A stretch of 22,871 nucleotides of DNA, taken from NCBI GenBank assembly GCA_019322815.1, contig JAHWIB010000019.1, positions 1-22,871 of the forward strand, given 5' to 3'. The notes beneath the pieces are model-generated. The model searched no databases and was not told where the DNA came from. It saw only the letters and a program-made list of their open reading frames with translations. Positions 14,513-20,888 of this stretch are shown here, one piece after another. The translations under genes and the position numbers were made by a program. The stretch's first letter is position 1. The number at the start of each line of letters is the position of its first letter. Source of the DNA: Candidatus Woesearchaeota archaeon (GTDB lineage Archaea > Nanobdellota > Nanobdellia > Woesearchaeales > WJKL01).

Positions 14513-17500
14513 TAATGGTGATAATGGTAATAATGGTAATAATGAAACTGTTCGTTACCAAGAAGGAGAAGATAGAAGAACTTCAACATTATTACAGAGA
14601 GATCTCCATGGACTTTATCTTCATCAACATATGCCTTTTAAAAAAAGAGATCCTAAAAATTCAAATAAAATTCAACAAGTACCAGACCCAGAAAATCCTA
14701 GTAGAACTATAGATAAAGTAGTTGATATGGAATTAGTCAAACTTATTGGAAAAGGAGGTATGGCAACAACATATCTAGGAAGAACAGAAGATTCAGAAGA
14801 ATGGGCTGTAAAAATTCTTCCTGTTATACCAGGCAATGAAGATAATAAGAAGTTTGTTGACAGATTTGAAGATGAAGCCAGACTGTTACATAAAGTTACT
14901 AAGAGAGATTTAGGATTTGTACAGATGGTAGATAGCGGCAGAACAAGATTAAAGGCATCTGATAACTCAGAAAATGAAGTATTGTATATTACAATGCAGT
15001 ATATTGAACATGAAAATTTAACAACAAAAACATTGTCAATTCCTGAAGCTACTGATATTATGATTCAAGTAGCAAAAGCATTAAGAAATGCCCATAATTT
15101 AGAGGATGAAAACGGTGTAGTGCATCCATTAGCCCATAGAGATATAAAACCAGAAAATATTTTAGTGGACAAAGATGGTGTTGCTCATCTCGCTGATCTA
15201 GGAGTTGGAAAGGATTTAAAAGGAAAAAGTGCTGCAGCAACTGTCGGCGGTCTTTCAGGAACTCCTAGTTATATGTCTCCAGAACAAGCTAATGGATTAG
15301 AGGTTAATGATAAAACAGATATTTATTCATGGGGGACAACCTTTGTTTATCTTTTAACAAAAAGTCTTCCTTTTGATGGTGATTCTCCTTTAGCTATTGT
15401 AGGAAAAGTTAGAGATGTTGAAAAACCATTCAGAGTAATTGATGAAAAACCAGATGTTCCTCCAAAATTATCTGAGATAATTGAAATATCTACGAATAAG
15501 TTTGCTGAGCCAAGATTTGATGCTAAAGAATTAGTGCATGCATTAGAGATGTATAAAGAAGGGCATGGTTATATGCAAGAAGATAGGGACAAGATTTTGC
15601 AAGCTACTAAAACAGGCTTTTGGGAAAGAGCAAAAGGACTTAAAAAAGAAAAATTAATAGAATTAATAAAAGCACATGAAAAGGCTTCATGGTTTACTTC
15701 TGGAAGAGAAAGAAGAGCTCATCAGGAAAAAATTATAGAATATTACAGGAAGCTTGAGATTTCACAAAGCGTAGATGAAGTTATTCCTGAAGATATTGAT
15801 TTAGCTTTAATAGTAGCACAAAAGCAAATGGATCTTATTGAAATAACTCCAGAAATAGAGCCAGAAAGATTAGAAGGAAGAGGAATAGGAAAAAAGAAAG
15901 CTGAAGCATTAGTTAATAAGATTAAACAAGAAGCAGGAAAATTCTGGGTAGGACGTGAATACGGAAAAGCTGAAACAATTATGGGTGCGGTTAAAGCAGA
16001 ATGGGAAAAACTAAGGGATAAGTGGAAGCCTGTTGTAAGAGAATGGATTACACATTATGATACATTAATAGGGGGTTCTAAAAAGGCTCAACAAGCTAAT
16101 ATATTTATAGATGAGTGTAATAGATTCTTAACAAATGATGAGCTTGAAAGAGCATTAAGGGCTCATGGCGAAGCAAAAAATCTATTAGATCAAATACTTG
16201 AAAATCCACCTAATCCTCATCGTGTACAATTAGCTGAAAGATTGAAAAAAACCGATGAAAAGGTAAATCGTGAAGTGTTGCTTTATAGAGTTGCTCAATT
16301 AGTTGGAGATATGGCTTCACATATAGATACTAATCAATTTGGGTTTGCTCATCAAGATTATAATCAAATTATGGTTGATCTTAATAATTCTCCTCCAAGT
16401 GATAAAGGCGACAGATTAAGAAGACAAGCTAAAGACATGAATGATTTATTAGTAAAATCTGAAAATTTTTTCCAGGCAGGCGCTCTTTATAGAGCAGTTT
16501 TAGCAAATATTGAGGAGAGAACAGAAAATGGATATAAAGAAGCGCAGAAAAGGGCTGTTACAATAGATGGAATTATAGCAACACATATACAAGGGGATGA
16601 TCCTAGAGAAATTGAATTTAGAGCGAAGTTTATAAAATTGCAGGGAGAATTGACTAGAAAAACAAAACAATTTGAAGAATTTAGCAGTATTGCAAAAGAA
16701 TATAACGATCAAGTTTATCCGATGTATGAAGAGCATATAGATAAGAAATTTTCAGCTGAAGAATTGCCAGATTTAAACACGCTTAAAAGATTCCATTCTG
16801 GTGTCCAAGATTTGATAAGGCGTATTAGCAAGGTTCATCCAGAATCTGTCGGTCCAGAATATGAAGTTATAAGACAAGGCATGATTAGGGTGCAGATGGA
16901 TGTAGCTCAAAAAGAAAAAGAATATGTAGATTCTAGATTTAAAGAAGTTGAAGCAGAGATTGCAAAAATAAGTGAAAAAGAAAATCAAGAAAATAATAAG
17001 GCTGCATATGATTCTGCAATAGCTAAGCTAAGAACTAATAGACAAGTTGTTAATTTATTAGATGCTGAAGAGATATATCAAAGATATGACAAGATGGAAG
17101 AAAAGGTTAGGGAGCAGTATGAATTTGCAAGAGTAGTTGGAAGAGCAAGAAAAGAAATATTAGGAAGCCTTTATGATGAAGCAAGAAAGACACTTGATAG
17201 AGTTCCTGAGGGAAGAGAGAAAGATGTTGAAGTATATCTAAGAATTATTGGATTAGAAGAAAAAGCAAGAAATCCTGTTTCACGTGGCACTTGTTATTTC
17301 TTAAAAATCAGAGAATTAGATGATGAGACAGTTGCAGGTTATAAAGGAACAATTCAAAATTTTGAAGGTTCAGAAGAAGCACACCAAGTAATGACAATGT
17401 TAGATGATATAAAGGCAAAGGTTCCTTTTGGAGAAGAAAGCGATCCTGTTTCTGAAGTCAGAGAGATGGTTGATAATTATAACAGAAAGAGATCAGGTTC

Positions 17501-17675
17501 AAGTAAAGATGAACTTAAAGCAGAAATTTTAGAAAGATTAAATGGATTAGTTGATTCCATAGAAACTTACTTAAATGAAAATGGACAACCAGTGCTAACT
17601 AGAGATATGAGAGCAGAATTAGGAACATCTTATCAGGATGCAGATTTCAGAGACAAAGCAAAAGAATTTTTCTGA
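14502..17675 (+). CDS. Ser/Thr protein kinase with a long helical C-terminal region
   Basis: A 1057-aa Hanks-type (PknB-like) kinase. After an Asn/Gly-rich N-terminus, the kinase domain spans about 75-350. It has the glycine loop GKGGMA (83-88), Lys104 in WAVKIL, Glu125 in helix C, HRDIKPEN (212-219, catalytic D214), metal-binding DLG (232-234, in place of DFG) and GTPSYMSPE (253-261). All catalytic residues are present. The remaining 700 residues are highly charged and predicted helical, suggesting coiled-coil or helical-repeat scaffolding; a GRGIGKKKAEAL segment near 465 resembles a helix-hairpin-helix. There is no membrane segment, so this is a cytosolic kinase unlike most bacterial PknB. 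A GGAGG Shine-Dalgarno (14488-14492) lies inside the upstream gene. Confidence 0.92.
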   Translation: MATDNGDNGNNGNNETVRYQEGEDRRTSTLLQRDLHGLYLHQHMPFKKRDPKNSNKIQQVPDPENPSRTIDKVVDMELVKLIGKGGMATTYLGRTEDSEEWAVKILPVIPGNEDNKKFVDRFEDEARLLHKVTKRDLGFVQMVDSGRTRLKASDNSENEVLYITMQYIEHENLTTKTLSIPEATDIMIQVAKALRNAHNLEDENGVVHPLAHRDIKPENILVDKDGVAHLADLGVGKDLKGKSAAATVGGLSGTPSYMSPEQANGLEVNDKTDIYSWGTTFVYLLTKSLPFDGDSPLAIVGKVRDVEKPFRVIDEKPDVPPKLSEIIEISTNKFAEPRFDAKELVHALEMYKEGHGYMQEDRDKILQATKTGFWERAKGLKKEKLIELIKAHEKASWFTSGRERRAHQEKIIEYYRKLEISQSVDEVIPEDIDLALIVAQKQMDLIEITPEIEPERLEGRGIGKKKAEALVNKIKQEAGKFWVGREYGKAETIMGAVKAEWEKLRDKWKPVVREWITHYDTLIGGSKKAQQANIFIDECNRFLTNDELERALRAHGEAKNLLDQILENPPNPHRVQLAERLKKTDEKVNREVLLYRVAQLVGDMASHIDTNQFGFAHQDYNQIMVDLNNSPPSDKGDRLRRQAKDMNDLLVKSENFFQAGALYRAVLANIEERTENGYKEAQKRAVTIDGIIATHIQGDDPREIEFRAKFIKLQGELTRKTKQFEEFSSIAKEYNDQVYPMYEEHIDKKFSAEELPDLNTLKRFHSGVQDLIRRISKVHPESVGPEYEVIRQGMIRVQMDVAQKEKEYVDSRFKEVEAEIAKISEKENQENNKAAYDSAIAKLRTNRQVVNLLDAEEIYQRYDKMEEKVREQYEFARVVGRARKEILGSLYDEARKTLDRVPEGREKDVEVYLRIIGLEEKARNPVSRGTCYFLKIRELDDETVAGYKGTIQNFEGSEEAHQVMTMLDDIKAKVPFGEESDPVSEVREMVDNYNRKRSGSSKDELKAEILERLNGLVDSIETYLNENGQPVLTRDMRAELGTSYQDADFRDKAKEFF

Positions 17676-17683
17676 TTAGAAAA

Positions 17684-17693
17684 CCTTAAATAA
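17684..17693 (+). promoter_or_regulatory. BRE/TATA promoter of the DUF1858-Nudix pair
   Basis: GAAAACC followed by TTAAATAAAA lies immediately after the kinase stop, about 26 nt before the ATG at 17719, consistent with a very short leader. Confidence 0.5.
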
Positions 17694-17718
17694 AAGCTTT
17701 AATTCTTTTTTTATTTGT

Positions 17719-17949
17719 ATGAAAAAAAAAGAAAGTTCTAAAAAAGAAAAGATTACAAAAGATATGCCTATTGGAGATGTTGTAAATAAATATCCCCAAA
17801 CTATAGAAGTATTTATGAAGCATGGACTTCATTGCATCGGCTGCGCTGCTGCTGCTTTTGAGAATATTGAGCAGGGTGCAAATGCTCATGATATTGATCT
17901 TGATAAATTAATTGAAGATTTAAACAAAGCTGTCAAGAAGAAAAAATGA
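17719..17949 (+). CDS. DUF1858 redox-disulfide domain protein (76 aa)
   Basis: A small cytoplasmic protein made of one DUF1858 domain. The pattern is ITKDMPIGDVVNKYPQT, then MKHGLHCIGC with C39-x2-C42, then a helix beginning AAAAFENIEQGA. The domain is known from redox-disulfide proteins associated with hybrid cluster and other anaerobic enzymes; the two Cys are thought to cycle or hold a metal. The N-terminus is very lysine-rich. Its stop overlaps the start of the Nudix gene (ATGA), so the two are co-translated. A specific partner cannot be named. Confidence 0.85.
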   Translation: MKKKESSKKEKITKDMPIGDVVNKYPQTIEVFMKHGLHCIGCAAAAFENIEQGANAHDIDLDKLIEDLNKAVKKKK

Positions 17950-18389
17950 GTTCTACAAAAGTAGGGGTAGGAGTAGGGATTATGATTCTTGATAAAGGCA
18001 GGATTTTATTAGGAAAAAGGCATGATGATCCTAAAAAGGCTGATTCTGCTCTGCATGGAGAAGGAACATGGACAATGCCTGGCGGTAAGCTGGATTTTGG
18101 AGAAACTCCTGATGAAGGTGCAAGAAGAGAAGCAGAAGAAGAAACAAGTTTAAATATTGATAAAGAGAAACTAAAACTAATAAGTGTGACTAATGAAGTT
18201 GTCCATGATGCTCATTTTATTACATTGGGATTTCTTTGTGAAAATTTTTCAGGAGAACCAAAGGTAATGGAGCCTGATGAAATTACTGAATGGAGATGGT
18301 TTGATTTGAATGACCTGCCAAAACCAATGTTTTTTCCTTGTGTGAAGATTGTTAAGAATTATTTAGCTGGAGAGATTTATAAACACTAA
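17946..18389 (+). CDS. Nudix hydrolase (147 aa)
   Basis: A cytoplasmic pyrophosphohydrolase of nucleoside-diphosphate-linked compounds. The Nudix box is at 47-69 (G47-x5-E53-x7-R61-E62-A63-x-E65-E66-x-S68-L69); the usual Gly near the end is Ser, a tolerated change, and the metal-binding glutamates are intact. MPGGKLDFGE and the later WRWFDLNDLP resemble the MutT/NUDT15-like group that acts on nucleotide triphosphates or cleans up modified nucleotides. With reductases for dNTP synthesis just downstream, a nucleotide-pool role is plausible but not shown. The start overlaps the DUF1858 stop. Confidence 0.9.
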   Translation: MSSTKVGVGVGIMILDKGRILLGKRHDDPKKADSALHGEGTWTMPGGKLDFGETPDEGARREAEEETSLNIDKEKLKLISVTNEVVHDAHFITLGFLCENFSGEPKVMEPDEITEWRWFDLNDLPKPMFFPCVKIVKNYLAGEIYKH

Positions 18390-18430
18390 AATTTATATAT
18401 AATTCTTTATTTTATAATATAAAGAGGTGA
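18390..18430 (+). promoter_or_regulatory. TATA region and Shine-Dalgarno before the class II reductase
   Basis: A TATA-like TTTATATATAA lies at about 18392-18402. GAGGTGA (18424-18430), complementary to the 16S anti-Shine-Dalgarno, sits 5-6 nt before a TTG at 18436. A GTG at 18427 lies inside this ribosome site and is a poor start. I see no NrdR-box-like palindrome here. Confidence 0.6.
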
Positions 18431-18435
18431 ATCTA

Positions 18436-20034
18436 TTGAAGTTTGGCTCTAATGCTATTGAAATTCTTAAAAGAAGATATTTATTAAGAGATTCAAAAGG
18501 AAAAATAATTGAGAATCCTGATAAGATGCTTAAAAGAGTTGCAAAAAATGTTGCAAAAGGCAATGCTAAGCTGGAGAAAGAATTCTATTCTGCTATGTCT
18601 AATCTTGAGTTTCTGCCAAATTCACCTACATTAATGAATGCTGGCACTAAATTAGGCCAGTTGAGCGCTTGTTTTGTTTTACCTGTAGAAGATTCTCTTG
18701 AAAGCATATTTGACACGTTAAAGTTAAGTGCATTGATACATCAAACAGGAGGAGGAACTGGCTTCAGTTTTTCTAGAATAAGGCCAAAAGGAGATGTCGT
18801 TGGAAGCACAAAAGGGATTGCTTCTGGTCCTGTAAGTTTTATGAAAATTTATGACAAATCAACAGAGGTTGTAAAGCAGGGAGGCAAGAGACGAGGAGCA
18901 AATATGGGTATTTTGAATGTAGACCATCCTGATATAATTGAGTTTATCAGGGCAAAAGAGAATGAAAAGGCTTTTAGGAACTTTAATTTGTCTGTTGGAA
19001 TAACTGATAAATTTATGAAAGCTGTCAAAGCAGGAAAGAAATATGATTTGATTAACCCAAAAACAAAGAAATCTGCTGGAAAAGCTGATGCCAGAAAGAT
19101 TTTTGACCTGATTATTGAGATGGCTTGGAAAACAGGAGATCCTGGAATTGTTTTTTTAGATGAAATCAATAGAAAACATCCATTGGAGAGGCTGGGGAAG
19201 ATAGAAAGCACAAATCCATGTGGAGAAGTTCCGCTGCTTCCCTATGAAAGCTGCAATCTTGGCTCAATAAATTTATCTAAACTTGTTTCTAATGGCAAGA
19301 TTGATTATTCTAGATTAGGAAAAATTGTAAGAACTGCTGTTCAATTTTTAGACAATGTTATTGATATTAATAAATATCCTTTGCCTGAAATTGAAAAGAT
19401 AACTAAAGCAAATAGAAAAATAGGATTAGGCGTTATGGGTTTTGCTGAGATGTTGATTTTGATTGGAATTCGTTATGATTCTAATGAAGCTTTGAAAGTT
19501 GCTGATAAAATTATGGAGTTTGTATCTTCTGAAGCTAGAAAAATTTCTGCCGAGCTTGGCAAGAAAAAAGGAAATTTTTCTAATTTTAAGAAAAGTATTT
19601 GGTATGGAAAATACAAATCAATGAGAAATGCAACTGTTACAACAATTGCTCCGACAGGGACAATAAGCATTCTTACAGACTGCAGCAATGGCATAGAACC
19701 GTTGTTTGCAGTAAAATTTACTCGTACAATATATGAAGGGAAGAAATTAGTTCAAATTAATTCCCTATTTGGAAAGATTAAAAAGAAGGAACTATTTGTA
19801 ACTGCACATAATATCAAACCAGAATGGCATATTAAAATGCAGGCTGTGTTCCAAAAATATGTGGATAATGCTGTAAGCAAGACAGTTAATTTAAGAAAAG
19901 GAGCAAGTAAAAATGATGTTAGGAAAATATTTTTAATGGCTTATGATCTTAAATGCAAAGGAGTTACTGTTTATAGAGAAGGCAGCAAAAAAGAACAATT
20001 ATTAAGCCTTGGAAAATGTAAGGTGTGTGTTTGA
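18436..20034 (+). CDS. nrdJ: Adenosylcobalamin-dependent ribonucleotide reductase, class II
   Basis: Reduces ribonucleotides to deoxyribonucleotides using a radical generated from coenzyme B12, with or without oxygen. The TTG start is chosen because GAGGTGA lies at the right distance; the protein is then 532 aa. Visible motifs are PNSPTLMNAG, then SACF with redox Cys79, NPCGE (260-264) with thiyl-radical Cys262, Cys273 in ESCNLGS (the redox partner), and TIAPTGTIS. The 11-residue spacing of C262 and C273 matches the Thermotoga enzyme. The C-terminus ends CKVC (C528, C531), a candidate thioredoxin-accessible pair. There is no N-terminal ATP-cone and it is shorter than many class II enzymes. 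The adenosyltransferase gene overlaps its stop by 1 nt. Confidence 0.93.
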   Translation: MKFGSNAIEILKRRYLLRDSKGKIIENPDKMLKRVAKNVAKGNAKLEKEFYSAMSNLEFLPNSPTLMNAGTKLGQLSACFVLPVEDSLESIFDTLKLSALIHQTGGGTGFSFSRIRPKGDVVGSTKGIASGPVSFMKIYDKSTEVVKQGGKRRGANMGILNVDHPDIIEFIRAKENEKAFRNFNLSVGITDKFMKAVKAGKKYDLINPKTKKSAGKADARKIFDLIIEMAWKTGDPGIVFLDEINRKHPLERLGKIESTNPCGEVPLLPYESCNLGSINLSKLVSNGKIDYSRLGKIVRTAVQFLDNVIDINKYPLPEIEKITKANRKIGLGVMGFAEMLILIGIRYDSNEALKVADKIMEFVSSEARKISAELGKKKGNFSNFKKSIWYGKYKSMRNATVTTIAPTGTISILTDCSNGIEPLFAVKFTRTIYEGKKLVQINSLFGKIKKKELFVTAHNIKPEWHIKMQAVFQKYVDNAVSKTVNLRKGASKNDVRKIFLMAYDLKCKGVTVYREGSKKEQLLSLGKCKVCV

Positions 20035-20552
20035 TGGGAAAAAATAATATTTATTTATGGACAGGAGAAGGTGCTGGCAAGACTACTTCTGCGCTTGGTG
20101 TTGCTTTACGTGCAGTTGGTCATAGAATGAATGTAATTGTTGTGCAGTTTATGAAAGGAAGAAAGAATATTGGTGAATATAAGATTATGAAAAAGCTTAA
20201 GCCTAATTATCAGATTTATCAATTTGGAAAAAAAGAATTTATTAGACCTTTGAACAGACCAAGTGAAAAGGATAAAGAGCTGGCTTTGAAAGGATTAGAA
20301 TTTGCAAGAAAAGCTGCAAAGAAAAAACCAAGGCTGCTTATTTTAGATGAAATTAATCTGGCTTGTGCAATTGGTTTGGTTGATGTTAATGATGTTATTG
20401 ATCTTGTCAAGCATTGCAGCAAGTATACAATTGTGTATTTATCTGGAAGAAGAGCTCCTGCAAAATTAAAGAAAATTGCTGATTTTGTTAATGAGATTAA
20501 ATTGCTAAAATCACCTAAAAAATATCCAATTAGAAAAGGAATTGAGTATTAG
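20034..20552 (+). CDS. cobA: ATP:cob(I)alamin adenosyltransferase, CobA/BtuR type
   Basis: A 172-aa P-loop enzyme that moves the adenosyl group of ATP to cob(I)alamin, making adenosylcobalamin. The start is ATG 20034, sharing its A with the reductase TGA stop, with AAGGTG (20020-20025) as ribosome site. The P-loop is GEGAGKTT (11-18), where family members usually have GNGKGKTT. VVQFMKG, then LLILDEINLA (Walker B-like) and VYLSGRRAP are all family hallmarks. Placement directly after a B12-dependent reductase indicates local supply of its cofactor, from salvaged or partly made corrinoid. Confidence 0.92.
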   Translation: MGKNNIYLWTGEGAGKTTSALGVALRAVGHRMNVIVVQFMKGRKNIGEYKIMKKLKPNYQIYQFGKKEFIRPLNRPSEKDKELALKGLEFARKAAKKKPRLLILDEINLACAIGLVDVNDVIDLVKHCSKYTIVYLSGRRAPAKLKKIADFVNEIKLLKSPKKYPIRKGIEY

Positions 20553-20568
20553 TTGTAACATTGTTTTG

Positions 20569-20602
20569 CAACTAGATAATGAACTTTTAGTTGTTATTTT
20601 TT
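20569..20602 (+). terminator. Probable terminator after cobA
   Basis: CAACTA (20569-20574) and TAGTTG (20588-20593) form a stem, followed by TTATTTTTT (20594-20602). An alternative stem AGTTG/CAACT begins at the stop codon (20551-20573). This suggests the class II operon ends here and nrdD is transcribed separately. Confidence 0.5.
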
Positions 20603-20688
20603 ACATATTTTGCAATAATTAATTTCAAAATATATAGTTTTTAGTTTGATTATATTTAAATATTAGGTATAGTTTTTAATTTTCTGCA

Positions 20689-20742
20689 AAACACAACAAT
20701 ATCTAGTGTATTACTAGTAAGTTAATACAATATGTTGTGTTT
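20689..20742. promoter_or_regulatory. Paired NrdR-box-like operator (boxes 20694-20709 and 20725-20740)
   Basis: The bacterial NrdR box is roughly ACACWATATATWGTGT. Box 1 is CAACAATATCTAGTGT, matching 13 of 16 positions. Box 2 is ATACAATATGTTGTGT, matching 14 of 16. They are separated by 15 bp (31 bp centre to centre), the arrangement of paired bacterial NrdR boxes. The whole site is also a larger dyad: AAACACAACA (20689-20698) and TGTTGTGTTT (20733-20742) are perfect inverted copies, and TTACTAGTAA (20711-20720) is a palindrome on the same centre. It lies about 150 bp upstream of an nrdD gene that carries an NrdR-like module. Sequence match is seen; regulation is inferred. Confidence 0.7.
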
Positions 20743-20756
20743 ATTTTTTAGTGAAA

Positions 20757-20772
20757 ACAAAAGTATTTATAT
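20757..20772 (+). promoter_or_regulatory. BRE/TATA promoter of nrdD
   Basis: ACAAAAG followed by TATTTATAT, almost the same as the promoter at 10243-10260. It lies 16 bp after the second NrdR-like box. Transcription would start near 20797, inside an A+T-rich dyad TATACTATATTGTATA (20791-20806), leaving a leader of about 90 nt. Confidence 0.6.
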
Positions 20773-20828
20773 CAGTAAAGTTACTATTAGTATACTATAT
20801 TGTATATCAATGTGTGAAAATAATGAGA

Positions 20829-20878
20829 GGTACTAAGAAATCAAAGATTTCTGGTACCATCAAAATTTAAAATTTTGA
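20829..20878 (+). promoter_or_regulatory. Two hairpins in the nrdD leader next to the Shine-Dalgarno
   Basis: Hairpin A (20829-20858) pairs GGTAC with GTACC and AGAAATC with GATTTCT around an AAA loop, with a small internal asymmetry. Hairpin B (20860-20878) pairs TCAAAATT with AATTTTGA around TAA. Its 3' arm overlaps the first bases of the Shine-Dalgarno GAGGTGA (20877-20883), so folding could limit ribosome access. Confidence 0.55.
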
Positions 20879-20888
20879 GGTGATTTAA

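Noticed and set aside
18427..18435. GTG at 18427 as start of the class II reductase
   Set aside because: It sits inside the Shine-Dalgarno GAGGTGA; TTG at 18436 has proper spacing.
20025..20033. GTG at 20025 as start of the adenosyltransferase
   Set aside because: ATG at 20034 begins the conserved N-terminus, overlaps the upstream stop in the usual way and has AAGGTG at the right distance.
20792..20807. A third NrdR box in the nrdD promoter
   Set aside because: It matches only about 11 of 16 consensus positions, is A+T-rich by nature, and is not in helical register with the other two.
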